A stretch of 64,000 nucleotides of DNA from Sarcina sp. DSM 11001 (GCF_900101015.1 NZ_FNFZ01000010.1:5588-69587); one strand, 5' to 3'; shown: positions 6,916 through 15,768, counted from the stretch's first letter. Program-made: numbers and translations. Notes: generated by a model from the sequence alone, not told the origin.

Positions 6916-8613
6916 ATGAATATAAAAGAAGCAAAAGAAGTGATCATCCACACCGTACAGGCTTATCTGGACAAGGACGAGACAGGAGTATATACGATCC
7001 CAACGGAAAAGCAGCGCCCGATTCTTCTGATGGGGCCTCCAGGGATCGGCAAGACGGCGATCATGGAACAGGTCGCCGAGGAGTGCGGTATCGGCCTGGT
7101 CTCTTATACCATCACCCACCACACCAGACAGAGCGCCATCGGTCTTCCTTTTATTTCCAGGAAAAACTATGGCGGCAGGGAGTACTCCGTGACAGAGTAC
7201 ACCATGAGCGAGATCATCGCGGCGGTCTATGACCAGATCGAAGCCTCCGGAGTGAAGGAGGGGATCCTGTTTCTGGATGAGATCAACTGTGTCTCCGAGA
7301 CGCTGGCTCCCACGATGCTGCAGTTCCTGCAGTACAAGACCTTTGGCGCGCACCGGGTCCCGGACGGGTTCATCATCGTGACAGCGGGCAATCCTCCCCA
7401 GTACAATAAGTCCGTCCGTGATTTTGACATTGTCACTCTCGACAGGCTGCGCCGGATCGACATAGAGGAAGACTTTGCTTCCTTCAGGGAATATGCTTCC
7501 CGGGCGGGGATCCACGGATCGATCATGGCCTATCTCGGTATCCGGAACAATCATTTTTACTCTATCCGCACTGAGGTCGAGGGAAGACATTTCGTGACTG
7601 CCCGCGGCTGGGAGGACCTGTCCAGGACCATTCAGGTACATGAAAAAAGAAATCTGCCTGTGAATGAGGGCCTTGCCGTTCAGTTCCTGCAGGATCCCGA
7701 GATCTCCCGCAGCTTTGCCGTTTATTATGAGCTCTATAAAAAATACGGGGATATTTACCGTGTGCCGGATATCCTGGCGGGCCGGTTTACCGGAACGGAG
7801 GGAGGGGAGAAGCTGGAGCTTGATCCTGTCCGCATCCGGGAGATGAAAGTCGCTCCCTTTGATGAAAAACTGAGCCTGATCAGCCTTCTGATCGAGGCCC
7901 TCAGTCAGGCCTTTGCCGCCTGTGCGCGGGACAAGGCTGTGCAGGAGCTTCTCATGCGGGAGATGTCGCAGGTGAGACAGGTCCTGAAGTCTGCTGAGAA
8001 TAAGTCTGTTGAAAATCAGTCTGCTGAAAATACAGGAGAAGGAGATTCTGCATCCTCACAGGGATCTGCAGAGACTAAGCTCCCGGGATCTTCCGGCCGG
8101 CAGTCAGCGAAAGAGGAACAGCCTGGCAGGGCTGTGCAGAACATTGCGGCTGAAGCGATCCATGAAAGAAGCGGGAGCCTGCTGCGGGAGCTTCGCAGAA
8201 AAAAGGAGGCGGGTATTCCCGTGGAGCGCGAACAGGAACGCGTCCTCAGGACTGCCTGCAGGGAAATGGACGTGCTCCGGGAACAGCTCCTGGAAAAGAG
8301 CATCTCACAGCCCCTGCCGCCCAGGATGCAGTACGCCCTGATCCGCGACTGGTTTTCCGCGCGTGAGCAGGCAAGGCAGACTGCGGTAAAAGAGGCGGAC
8401 ACAAGCCTGACCAATGCCTTCCGCTTCCTCTCCCATGTATACGGAGACGGCCAGGAGATGGTGCTCTTTTTGACCGAACTGTCCTCAGGCTATTACAGCC
8501 TGAAATTTATCAATGAACATGGGAATGAGGAATACTTCAGATACAACCGCATGCTCCTTCTGCGTGAGAGACGGGATGCCCTTCGCGACGAGGTCCTGCG
8601 CCTGATGGAATGA
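6916..8613 (+). CDS. MoxR-like AAA+ ATPase
   Basis: This 565-residue protein shows Walker A GPPGIGKT (40-47), Walker B LFLDE (118-122), a sensor-1 Asn in TAGNPP (about 159) and an arginine pair at DRLRR (176-180). This is typical of MoxR ATPases. A long C-terminal extension (about 300-565) contains a low-complexity segment at about 355-400 with a repeated SAEN word, then a helical region. AGGAGGAG lies 9-16 bases before the ATG. Family members remodel or activate protein complexes together with VWA partners. The upstream VWA gene is the expected partner. Confidence 0.9.
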   Translation: MNIKEAKEVIIHTVQAYLDKDETGVYTIPTEKQRPILLMGPPGIGKTAIMEQVAEECGIGLVSYTITHHTRQSAIGLPFISRKNYGGREYSVTEYTMSEIIAAVYDQIEASGVKEGILFLDEINCVSETLAPTMLQFLQYKTFGAHRVPDGFIIVTAGNPPQYNKSVRDFDIVTLDRLRRIDIEEDFASFREYASRAGIHGSIMAYLGIRNNHFYSIRTEVEGRHFVTARGWEDLSRTIQVHEKRNLPVNEGLAVQFLQDPEISRSFAVYYELYKKYGDIYRVPDILAGRFTGTEGGEKLELDPVRIREMKVAPFDEKLSLISLLIEALSQAFAACARDKAVQELLMREMSQVRQVLKSAENKSVENQSAENTGEGDSASSQGSAETKLPGSSGRQSAKEEQPGRAVQNIAAEAIHERSGSLLRELRRKKEAGIPVEREQERVLRTACREMDVLREQLLEKSISQPLPPRMQYALIRDWFSAREQARQTAVKEADTSLTNAFRFLSHVYGDGQEMVLFLTELSSGYYSLKFINEHGNEEYFRYNRMLLLRERRDALRDEVLRLME

Positions 8614-8651
8614 GAGTGACGTTTGACGGATGACAGTTCAGGCTATATAGT

Positions 8652-8670
8652 ATTAACTGCGTCAGTTAAT
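8652..8670. promoter_or_regulatory. Small palindrome ATTAACTG-CGT-CAGTTAAT
   Basis: An exact inverted repeat of 8 bases with a 3-base spacer lies between the AAA+ gene and the small gene at 8811. It is not followed by a T tract, so it is more like an operator or a mild mRNA hairpin than a terminator. Confidence 0.4.
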
Positions 8671-8810
8671 AATCTCGATTTTCTGCCTGCCTGAATTCCT
8701 CTCGGTTTCGTTATCATCATTTCGCCGGCAAATGCTTGCACAGGCCGGCCCCGGTAAGGCTGCGGAATCGTCATCCATCATTCAATATAGAAGAGGAGAT
8801 AGATACCAAT

Positions 8811-9161
8811 ATGGAAATTTTCAAAATCAGACCCCTGCTGAAAGATGCCCTGATCGATGATCCCCGCGCGGATTTTAAACGCGCAGTCACGGTCGAACAA
8901 TACAAAGCGGGCGAAGAGGCGGTTTATTTCCCTGACGGCCTGAACTGGAATTATCTGCCTTACAGAGAGCTAAAGGCGGTGATCCGGGCAAAATCCCTCG
9001 ATTCAACGGACCGCTGGCTGGTCAAATATGCTGTTGAGAAACCTTCGATCCGTCTGCTGTTCAGAGACAGCTTCAAGATCATGATCATGGATAAGGACAG
9101 GAACGCGGACACACTCGCCAGCCTGCTCAAGGATTATCGAAACGAGGTGCAGGGAAGATAA
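8811..9161 (+). CDS. Small conserved-looking protein of unknown function
   Basis: This 116-residue protein was not recognised. The ATG at 8811 was chosen over an in-frame one at 8736 because GAGGAG lies about 12 bases before it and the extra 25 residues look non-coding. The protein is mixed alpha/beta by appearance, with aromatic residues in WNYLPYRELKAVI and a hydrophobic FKIMIMDKD strand near the C-terminus, somewhat like PH-type small domains. No signal or membrane segment is present. It follows the AAA+ gene by 197 bases and may belong to that operon. Confidence 0.65.
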   Translation: MEIFKIRPLLKDALIDDPRADFKRAVTVEQYKAGEEAVYFPDGLNWNYLPYRELKAVIRAKSLDSTDRWLVKYAVEKPSIRLLFRDSFKIMIMDKDRNADTLASLLKDYRNEVQGR

Positions 9162-9290
9162 AATAAGAGGATCAGTAACTCGTTCATCAATTTACTCTGA
9201 ATCCCGCAGCGTTTTTCGGCGCAGCGGTTTCCGGAGTGCAGAGTTCCTCTGGAGACTTATAGTTCCTCGAGAGATTTAAAGAGGAGGATC

Positions 9291-10043
9291 ATGACCAGAA
9301 ATTTTAAAATGGTGGTCAGCTATGACGGGACCAGGTATTTCGGCTGGGAGCATCAGCAGGAGACAGATCTGACCATTCAGGGGAGGCTGGAGACTGTCCT
9401 GACCAGAATGACGGGCCGGGATCCGGGAGATCCTGTGACAGTGATCGGCGCAGGTCGGACCGACGCCGGTGTGCATGCCCGCGCGATGACCTGCAATGTC
9501 CTGCTCGACACGGAGATGACGGAACAGGAGATCCAGGCTTATATGAACCGCTATCTGCCGGAAGATATCAGTGTCAATGCTGTCAGTGTCTGTGCGGACC
9601 GGTTTCACAGCAGATTCAAGGCGCGCGGCAAGACCTACCGCTATACCTGCTGGTATGGAAATGCCAAGCCGGTTTTTGACCGCCGCTATGTGTACTGTCT
9701 CGACCGGAAGCCGGACCTGGAAAAAATGCGGGATGCGGCCCAGTATATGATCGGCATGCATGATTTCAGGAGTTTCTGCGGAAACTCGAAGATGAAAAAA
9801 CCTACAATCCGGGTCGTGGATGTGATCAGGATCGAAGAGAGCGGTTCCTATATCCGCTTTTACGTACACGGCAACGGGTTTCTCCAGCATATGGTCAGGA
9901 TCATGGTGGGGACTCTGCTGCAGGTCGGTTTCGGCGAGATCGAACCGGAACAGACAGGGCATATCATAGAGGCTAAGGACAGGAGGACAGCAGGTCCTAC
10001 GGCCCCGGCCAGGGGCCTGTGCCTGATGAAGGTTGATTACTGA
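9291..10043 (+). CDS. truA: tRNA pseudouridine(38-40) synthase TruA
   Basis: This 250-residue protein contains the catalytic motif GAGRTDAGVHA with the nucleophilic Asp at residue 58. It also has the family segments YDGTRYFGWEHQ (11-22), KTYRYTC and FLQHMVRIMVGTL. Its length is normal for TruA. The enzyme isomerises uridines at positions 38-40 of the tRNA anticodon arm. A GAGGAGG lies just before the ATG. The downstream HAD gene starts 25 bases after its stop and may be co-transcribed. Confidence 0.97.
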   Translation: MTRNFKMVVSYDGTRYFGWEHQQETDLTIQGRLETVLTRMTGRDPGDPVTVIGAGRTDAGVHARAMTCNVLLDTEMTEQEIQAYMNRYLPEDISVNAVSVCADRFHSRFKARGKTYRYTCWYGNAKPVFDRRYVYCLDRKPDLEKMRDAAQYMIGMHDFRSFCGNSKMKKPTIRVVDVIRIEESGSYIRFYVHGNGFLQHMVRIMVGTLLQVGFGEIEPEQTGHIIEAKDRRTAGPTAPARGLCLMKVDY

Positions 10044-10068
10044 AAAAAGCTGATGGAAATAAAAACAT

Positions 10069-10857
10069 ATGGAAATAAAAAGGAACGATACAGACAGAGC
10101 AGCTGATACAGCCGGACCTTCTTTTGGCCGGGCAGCAGCAAGTGATTTTGACAATACCTTATATTTTATGGGAGATGAAGAACCCCTGCGGGCAGCGGAT
10201 ATTTTTTCCATCCTTTATTATCAGCAGAGGGGCGGTCTCTTCGGGATCTGTACCGGCAGGTCCCTGGTGGGTGTCAGGGAAGTGATCGGAAGGTGGATCC
10301 GCCCGGATTTCTATATTCTGGCGAGCGGGGCCCTGGTACTGGACGGAGAGGAAAATGTGCTCTACAGAAAATGTGTACCGCTCAGTACGGTTGAGGCCAT
10401 TTACAAAAGGTACGCTTCTACCATGAGAGCCGTGATCCAGGCAAACGATACGGTTTATATTTTTTCTGAAACAACTTATCTGCAGACCCATATTGATTCC
10501 TTTGAGGATCTCAAAGGCGGACATATATACGGGATCTCCATGGCTGCGCCGGATGAAAAAACCGCTTCGGAGGCGGCGGCGGAGATCAACGAAGTGTATG
10601 GGGAGGAAGTGACTGCTTTTCAGAATATGACCCATATAGATGTCGTGCCGGCGGGATGCTCGAAGGGCATCGGGGTCGAGGTCGTCAGAAAAGCCTTTGG
10701 AGTCAAAGAGATGTACGGGATCGGAGATTCCTACAATGACCTCCCGCTTTTGGAGAGCGTGGACCATCCCTATACCCTCAACCATGCCCCGCAGCAGATC
10801 AAGGATGCAGCGGAAGGCGTTGTGAGAAGCGTGAGTGAACTGCTGGACCGGATCTGA
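10069..10857 (+). CDS. Cof-type HAD-superfamily phosphatase
   Basis: This 262-residue protein has HAD motif I as DFDNT (26-30; most Cof proteins have DxDGT) and motif IV as IGDSYNDLPLL (about 220-230). Its large cap inserted between motifs II and III marks the IIB (Cof) class. These enzymes dephosphorylate sugar phosphates or flavin/pyridoxal phosphates; the substrate is unknown. The first 24 residues are polar and precede the fold. No clear Shine-Dalgarno sequence was seen, so translation may depend on coupling to truA. Confidence 0.85.
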   Translation: MEIKRNDTDRAADTAGPSFGRAAASDFDNTLYFMGDEEPLRAADIFSILYYQQRGGLFGICTGRSLVGVREVIGRWIRPDFYILASGALVLDGEENVLYRKCVPLSTVEAIYKRYASTMRAVIQANDTVYIFSETTYLQTHIDSFEDLKGGHIYGISMAAPDEKTASEAAAEINEVYGEEVTAFQNMTHIDVVPAGCSKGIGVEVVRKAFGVKEMYGIGDSYNDLPLLESVDHPYTLNHAPQQIKDAAEGVVRSVSELLDRI

Positions 10858-10896
10858 TGTTTCCGGTCACAGTCCGGATATTTTTGGTCATACTTC

Positions 10897-10970
10897 GGGC
10901 ATTTTCAAACATACCCCGGGCATTTTCAATCATATCCCGGGCATTTTCAATCATATCCCGGGCGTTTTTA
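10897..10970. repeat. 21-bp tandem repeat upstream of proC
   Basis: GGGCATTTTCAAnCATAnCCC units start at 10897, 10918 and 10939. A fourth, variant unit starts at 10960. The period is exactly 21 bp and each junction forms CCCGGG. The array lies just before the predicted proC promoter. Confidence 0.95.
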
Positions 10971-10979
10971 ACAGCATTT

Positions 10980-11009
10980 TTTACACAGCATTCATTTAGT
11001 TTATAGAAT
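10980..11009 (+). promoter_or_regulatory. Promoter for proC
   Basis: TTTACA (10980-10985) and TAGAAT (11004-11009) are separated by 18 bases. Transcription would begin near 11016. An AAGGAGG at about 11015-11021 is too far from either candidate proC start to serve it directly. Confidence 0.5.
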
Positions 11010-11089
11010 TATGGAAGGAGGACGGCTCTCTCTTTTGACGGAAGTCTCTTCTAATGACTGAGGTCACGAGGTCTACAGGCCGGAAAAAT

Positions 11090-11887
11090 ATGAAACTTGG
11101 ATTTATCGGTTGCGGAAACATGGCAGGTGCCATCATAAGGGGGATCATTGCGTCGGGCGTTGTCGCTCCTGATGAGATCATCGGTGCGGACCTGTCTGAA
11201 CAGGCGCGGGAAAAAATCAGCCGGGAGAGCGGGATTCTGGTTACAGCGGACAATGAGGAGGTCGTCAGGAAGGCGCAGATCGTCTTTTTGACGGTGAAGC
11301 CCCAGTATCTGGAGCAGGTGATCTTCGGGATCCGGGGCTGTGCTTCCAGGGAGCAGCTGTTTGTCAGTATTGCGGCCGGCAGGTCCGTCTCATGGATCGA
11401 AGAACGCTTCGGCGAGTACCCGGTCCGCCTTGTCCGTCTGATGCCCAACACTCCCGCCCTGGTGGGGGAGGGCATGACCGCTGCCTGCGCCAACAGCAGG
11501 GTCAGACCCGAAGAGATGGAAGAGGTCTGCGGTCTCTGCGGTGCCTTCGGAGAGGTGGAACAGGTTTCCGAAAGCCTCTTTGACGTCGTCACCGCGGTCA
11601 GCGGCAGTTCTCCCGCCTATGTATTTATGTTCATCGAAGCGATGGCGGACGCGGCTGTCCTGGGCGGGATGCCCCGTTCCATGGCTTATAAATTCGCTTC
11701 CCAGGCAGTGCTCGGCAGTGCTAAAATGGTCCTGGAGACCGGGAAACATCCGGGAGAGCTCAAGGATATGGTCACTTCCCCGGCAGGAACGACGATCGAG
11801 GCAGTCCGTGTCCTTGAGGAAAAAGGATTCAGGAGCTCGGTATTTGAGTGCGTTAAGGCTTGCGCGGAAAAGTCCGCATCGTTGTGA
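11090..11887 (+). CDS. proC: Pyrroline-5-carboxylate reductase
   Basis: From the ATG at 11090 the protein is 265 residues, the usual ProC length. It begins MKLGFIGCGNMAGAI, the Rossmann dinucleotide-binding motif. The family C-terminal signature SSPAYVFMFIEAMADAAV and the DMVTSPAGTTIEAVRVLE segment are present. It reduces pyrroline-5-carboxylate to proline with NAD(P)H. An in-frame ATG at 11054 would add 12 residues; it overlaps the stop of a 16-codon mini-frame (11011-11061), so translational coupling from that start is possible. The family length favours 11090. Confidence 0.95.
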   Translation: MKLGFIGCGNMAGAIIRGIIASGVVAPDEIIGADLSEQAREKISRESGILVTADNEEVVRKAQIVFLTVKPQYLEQVIFGIRGCASREQLFVSIAAGRSVSWIEERFGEYPVRLVRLMPNTPALVGEGMTAACANSRVRPEEMEEVCGLCGAFGEVEQVSESLFDVVTAVSGSSPAYVFMFIEAMADAAVLGGMPRSMAYKFASQAVLGSAKMVLETGKHPGELKDMVTSPAGTTIEAVRVLEEKGFRSSVFECVKACAEKSASL

Positions 11888-12004
11888 GACGCATTACTGG
11901 CATTAATGGTATTGCAGAGACGCTGCTCCGGCAGTATAGGAGTAATAGTTACTGGTGTTTCTGGTCACTTGCTGACCGGTTTCGAGATGTTTCATGATCA
12001 CACC

Positions 12005-12023
12005 CCGGTCAGAGTGTGACCGG
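12005..12023. promoter_or_regulatory. Seven-base inverted repeat before metY
   Basis: CCGGTCA and TGACCGG flank a five-base spacer, about 38 bases before the metY start. It may be an operator or a leader hairpin. The surrounding 11888-12060 gap shows no S-box or T-box hallmark sequence. Confidence 0.35.
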
Positions 12024-12060
12024 AAACGAGCAATAACAGTTAAAAAAAGGAGGTCTGAAA

Positions 12061-13335
12061 ATGGAACGTGATACAATGTGCATACAGGCGGGATATGAGC
12101 CGAAAAACGGAGAATCCAGGATGATTCCCATTATCCAGAGCACGACGTTCAAATATGATACGAGCGAGGATATGGGAAAGCTGTTCGATCTGGAGGCGCC
12201 GGGCTATTTCTATACCAGGCTCCAGAACCCCACGAATGACATGGTCGCGGCCAAGATCTGTGCGCTGGAGGGCGGAACAGCTGCCATGCTGACATCCTCC
12301 GGACAGGCGGCTTCCTTCTTCTCTGTCTTTAACCTTGCCGGCTGCGGAGACCATGTCGTCGCGTCCTCCACGATTTACGGAGGGACTTTTAATCTGTTTA
12401 ATGTGACCATGCGCCGCATGGGCATTGAGTTTACTTTTGTGGATCCCGACTGTTCCGATGAAGAGCTCGAAGCTGCTTTCAGGCCCAATACCAAAGCGGT
12501 TTTCGGAGAGACTCTTGCCAATCCCGCTCTGATCGTATTTGATATAGAGCGCTTTGCCAACGCAGCCCACGCCCACGGCGTACCGCTCATCATCGACAAC
12601 ACATTTGCTACTCCGATCAACTGCAGGCCTTTTGAGTGGGGCGCTGACATTGTCGTCCATTCCACGACCAAGTATCTGGACGGACACGACGCCGCAGTCG
12701 GCGGCTGTATCGTGGACAGCGGGAATTTCGACTGGTTTGCCCACGCGGACAAGTTCCCGGGCCTGACCACACCGGATGAGTCCTATCACGGAATCACCTA
12801 TGCAGAGAAATTCGGTCAGGGCGGCGCCTACATCACCAAGGCGACTGCGCAGCTGATGCGCGACCTGGGATCCATCCAGGCGCCGATGAATGCCTTTTAT
12901 CTGAACCTGGGGATCGAGTCCCTGGCGGTCCGCATGCCCAGGCACTGCGAGAATGCCCAGAAGGCAGCTGAATTCCTCGAAAAGCATGAGAAGGTCGCCT
13001 GGGTCAATTACCCCGGCCTTCCTTCCAACAAATACTTTGAGCGGGCGAAGAAATATATGCCTGACGGCACCTGCGGTGTGATCTCCTTCGGTGTCAAGGG
13101 CGGACGTTCTGCAGCTGAGGAGTTTATGAAACACCTCAAGGTCGGTATGATCGCCACTCACGTGGCGGATGCCCATACCTGCGTGCTCCATCCCGCCTCC
13201 TCTACTCATCGTCAGCTCACAGATGAAGAGCTCAAGGCCGGCGGTGTGACACCCGACCTGATCAGGCTGTCCTGCGGCCTGGAGAGCGCAAAGGATATTC
13301 TGGCAGATCTGGATCAGGCACTTTCCTTTATCTGA
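12061..13335 (+). CDS. metY: O-acetylhomoserine sulfhydrylase (aminocarboxypropyltransferase)
   Basis: This 424-residue protein has the Cys/Met-metabolism PLP-enzyme fold. The PLP lysine is K204 in HSTTKYLDGH, with the upstream signatures YTRLQNPTND and SSGQAA. The length and the ESLAVRMPRHCENA segment fit MetY better than the shorter cystathionine enzymes. It makes homocysteine from O-acetylhomoserine and sulfide. A strong AGGAGGT lies eight bases before the ATG. It appears to be a single-gene unit. Confidence 0.95.
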   Translation: MERDTMCIQAGYEPKNGESRMIPIIQSTTFKYDTSEDMGKLFDLEAPGYFYTRLQNPTNDMVAAKICALEGGTAAMLTSSGQAASFFSVFNLAGCGDHVVASSTIYGGTFNLFNVTMRRMGIEFTFVDPDCSDEELEAAFRPNTKAVFGETLANPALIVFDIERFANAAHAHGVPLIIDNTFATPINCRPFEWGADIVVHSTTKYLDGHDAAVGGCIVDSGNFDWFAHADKFPGLTTPDESYHGITYAEKFGQGGAYITKATAQLMRDLGSIQAPMNAFYLNLGIESLAVRMPRHCENAQKAAEFLEKHEKVAWVNYPGLPSNKYFERAKKYMPDGTCGVISFGVKGGRSAAEEFMKHLKVGMIATHVADAHTCVLHPASSTHRQLTDEELKAGGVTPDLIRLSCGLESAKDILADLDQALSFI

Positions 13336-13448
13336 TCAGCCGGATTCAGATGAAGAATAAGTTTTTCGCGGCTTTTTCGATAAGGCGGGCTCTGATAAAC
13401 TGAACCCGGATGCCGCAAAAAGACTTTCCGCGCAGACTGGAGAAAAGA

Positions 13449-14084
13449 GTGGATAAAAAATACTGTATTATGGACATGGACGGCACTCTGGTGGATTCCA
13501 TGCGCTACTGGGACAGACTCAGCCCCGAATATCTGATCAGCCGGGGGATCAATGAGGACACGGATGAGCTCATGGAGCGCATCAAGACAATGACCATGCC
13601 GGAAGCCTGTGCCGTGCTTAAACAGACATTCGACCTTCCGGAGACACCGCAGGAGATCGCCGATGAACTGGGCGAGGTCATGCGGGGACATTACGAAAAG
13701 GATATCCCCCTGAAAGAGGGTGTCAGGGAATATCTTGAAAAACTCCGGTCAGAGGGCGTCACTCTCTGTGTTGTCACTTCGACAGCCCCTCCTCTGGTGA
13801 AGGTCTGTCTGGAACGACTCGGGATATGGAATCTGTTTTCTTTTATCATGAGCTGTGAAGAGGTCGGAAGAGGAAAGGATTATCCTGACGCTTTTCTGGA
13901 AGCGGCCAGGCGGCTCGGTGCCCGGCCCGACGAGATCGCTGTTTTTGAAGATGCCTTCACAGCGGTCCGCACTGCGAAAGAAGCAGGGTTTTATGCCGTC
14001 GCAGTTTATGAGCCCTTCTCCGGTAAGTGGGAAGAGACCCTGGAGATCGCGGATGAAGTGATCCTCGACTGGCGGGAAGCATAG
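13449..14084 (+). CDS. HAD-superfamily hydrolase (beta-phosphoglucomutase/phosphatase-like, IA class)
   Basis: The start is taken as GTG at 13449, where GGAG lies about seven bases upstream; an ATG at 13410 lacks a binding site. From there the protein is 211 residues. Motif I is DMDGTLVDS near residues 8-16, with a helical cap, motif II in VVTSTAPP and motif IV in FEDAFTAV. This is the usual subfamily IA order. The substrate is unknown. Its stop lies seven bases from the stop of the convergent minus-strand gene. Confidence 0.85.
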   Translation: MDKKYCIMDMDGTLVDSMRYWDRLSPEYLISRGINEDTDELMERIKTMTMPEACAVLKQTFDLPETPQEIADELGEVMRGHYEKDIPLKEGVREYLEKLRSEGVTLCVVTSTAPPLVKVCLERLGIWNLFSFIMSCEEVGRGKDYPDAFLEAARRLGARPDEIAVFEDAFTAVRTAKEAGFYAVAVYEPFSGKWEETLEIADEVILDWREA

Positions 14085-14090
14085 AATGCT

Positions 14091-14729
14091 TTACCCGGTC
14101 ATGCGCCGCATCAGGTGCTTTCCTTCCGTTTTTAACCATTTTTCATAAGTCTTATATTCAGGGATGATCCGTTCCACCTCGGCCCAGAACCGGGGGGAAT
14201 GGTTCATCTCTTTTCTATGGCAGAGTTCATGGACGACGACATAATCCTGAACGGCAGCGGGAGCCAGCATCAGGAGACAGTTGAAATTAAGATTACCCTT
14301 CGATGAGCAGCTCCCCCATCTGGTCTTTTGATTGCGGATCGTGATCCGGCCGTAGGTGACACCGACGAGAGGGGCAAAATGAGACACTCTGGCGGGGAGA
14401 ACACGCATTGCTTCGTCTGCCAGGGACCTAATCTCTTCCATGGTGAGAGGCTGTACCGGATGCTGGTCTTCTTCCTCCTTTTCTTTCTGGACGGCAGCAA
14501 GATGTTTGGCCAGCCAGGACCTGTTTTTTTGGATAAAGGCGTTGATCTCTTTCAGAGAAGCATGAAGAGGAGCCCGGACGATCACTTCACCTCCTCTTCG
14601 GACCTGAAGGGAGAGTGTCCTGCGGCTGCTCCGGATGATGCGGATGGAGACCTCATCGGGGATGCTGCCCTCAGGAGCCTGAGTCCTGCCGATGTGGTCA
14701 GGGGTTGTTTTATCCATAAATACTTCCAT
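14091..14729 (-). CDS. SprT/YgjP-family zinc metallopeptidase (DUF45)
   Basis: This 212-residue protein contains HELCH (zinc-binding HExxH), followed by the third ligand region in MNHSPRFWAEVERIIPEY and the family KTRWGSCSSKGNLNFN segment. This is characteristic of YgjP/DUF45 proteins, which are related to SprT and WSS1 proteases. No signal peptide is present, so it is cytoplasmic. The ATG at 14729 is preceded by AAAGGAAG. Confidence 0.9.
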   Translation of the reverse strand: MEVFMDKTTPDHIGRTQAPEGSIPDEVSIRIIRSSRRTLSLQVRRGGEVIVRAPLHASLKEINAFIQKNRSWLAKHLAAVQKEKEEEDQHPVQPLTMEEIRSLADEAMRVLPARVSHFAPLVGVTYGRITIRNQKTRWGSCSSKGNLNFNCLLMLAPAAVQDYVVVHELCHRKEMNHSPRFWAEVERIIPEYKTYEKWLKTEGKHLMRRMTG

Positions 14730-14783
14730 AAAAACTTCCTTTAACTGTAAGTAATTGTAAGCTTTCTGTTATTTTCTGTTATT

Positions 14784-14880
14784 CAAGACTCGCTTGTGAG
14801 TCTTGGCCGATGAAGCGGCTTTCACTTTTTGCGTGTGGATATCATGTCTGAAGGCACGGGTATTAAGCCATGAAGAATTT
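14784..14880. mobile_element. Possible IS200/IS605-derived non-coding remnant, copy A
   Basis: This roughly 95-bp sequence aligns over its length with 32269-32375. Shared blocks include GAGTCTT, CGATGAAGC, CTTTTTGCG, CTGAAG followed by CACGGGT, and GATGAAGAA. A hairpin with 8-base arms (14784-14791 and 14798-14805) opens it. The CTGAAG...CACGGG block resembles the subterminal hairpins of IS605-type elements. No transposase is present. The family assignment is inference; the dispersed repeat itself is visible. Confidence 0.45.
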
Positions 14881-14895
14881 AAAAATAAAGAAAGA

Positions 14896-14927
14896 CGGCA
14901 GGTAAAGTGCTTGCGCATTACCTGCCG
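14896..14927 (-). terminator. Rho-independent terminator of the FN3-like gene
   Basis: A ten-base perfect stem (14896-14905 with 14918-14927) continues inward with four more pairs. On the minus strand it is followed by a T-rich run. It lies 69 bases after the stop of the gene at 14996-15703. Confidence 0.85.
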
Positions 14928-14995
14928 CCTGCGGTTCAGCTATACTGCAGGAGACCTGATGAAACTGGAAACAGGCTCCTTTTCAGCGGGGGTCA

Positions 14996-15703
14996 TCAGT
15001 TGTACTTCATGCTCACATACAGATAGAACCTTCCGGAATAGTATCCGTCATAAGGAGTGGGAACGGAGACAAAGGAACCGTTCTGTTTGCGCCTTGTGAC
15101 GATCCTGAAATAGTAGTTCTGATATGTTTTGAGCTTGGAACCGCTGTATTTCTTGACATGTGCGGAAGTAGCTGTAGCAGTAGTGTCAGTGGACTGGTTC
15201 CATCTCCATGTTCCGTTGGGGTTCGTGGCGAGGAAGACATTGTAGCCGCTGCTTCCGGAGATCTTATTCCATGAAAGCCTGACATCGGACTCACCCTTGA
15301 GCGAACCCTTTATGCTGCGGGGCCAGGGTGTAATATACACGCTGTTGGACCAGCTGCTCTTGTCCGTGATCACATCGCCGTTCATCCGGAGTGATCTCAC
15401 CTGTGCCTTGTAAACATGGTTATAGTCAAGACCGGTGATGTCGATGTAGTTGTAGGAATTGTACTGGTAGCGGTGATTCCAGTGAGAGCCGTCCGTGTAT
15501 GTCCACACGATCTCATAATAATCCGCGCCTGAGACTGTGTTCCATGCGATCCGGCATGATGTGAACTTGGAGTTGTTCCATTTTACGAAACGGGCGTTAC
15601 CGGGCTTAGGCAGCGCAGCTTCTGCATTTGTGACGGAAAAGGTACCGACGAGAAGGACTGCGATGAGTAAACCTGCTGCGAAGCGTTTGATAGAATTGAT
15701 CAT
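14996..15703 (-). CDS. Secreted fibronectin type III-like protein
   Basis: This 235-residue protein begins with a clear signal peptide (1-30, cleavage near AEA). Two beta-sandwich repeats follow, at about 34-128 and 130-235. Each has the FN3-like pattern of a Trp strand (RIAWNTVSGADYYEIVW; RLSWNKISGSSGYNVFL) and a later Tyr-x-Val/Ile strand (HVYKAQVRSL; YYFRIVTRR). No catalytic or anchoring domain is visible, so it is probably released or bound non-covalently at the surface. AGGAGGT lies seven bases before the ATG. It has its own promoter and terminator and is a single-gene unit. Confidence 0.85.
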   Translation of the reverse strand: MINSIKRFAAGLLIAVLLVGTFSVTNAEAALPKPGNARFVKWNNSKFTSCRIAWNTVSGADYYEIVWTYTDGSHWNHRYQYNSYNYIDITGLDYNHVYKAQVRSLRMNGDVITDKSSWSNSVYITPWPRSIKGSLKGESDVRLSWNKISGSSGYNVFLATNPNGTWRWNQSTDTTATATSAHVKKYSGSKLKTYQNYYFRIVTRRKQNGSFVSVPTPYDGYYSGRFYLYVSMKYN

Positions 15704-15768
15704 AGAGATACCTCCTTGACAAATTTCCGTTGCAGGATTGAAAGAAAAATGATTATTTTTACATATTT

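Noticed and set aside
11888-12060. SAM riboswitch (S-box) for metY
   Set aside because: The gap is short and lacks the conserved S-box core; only a seven-base inverted repeat is visible.
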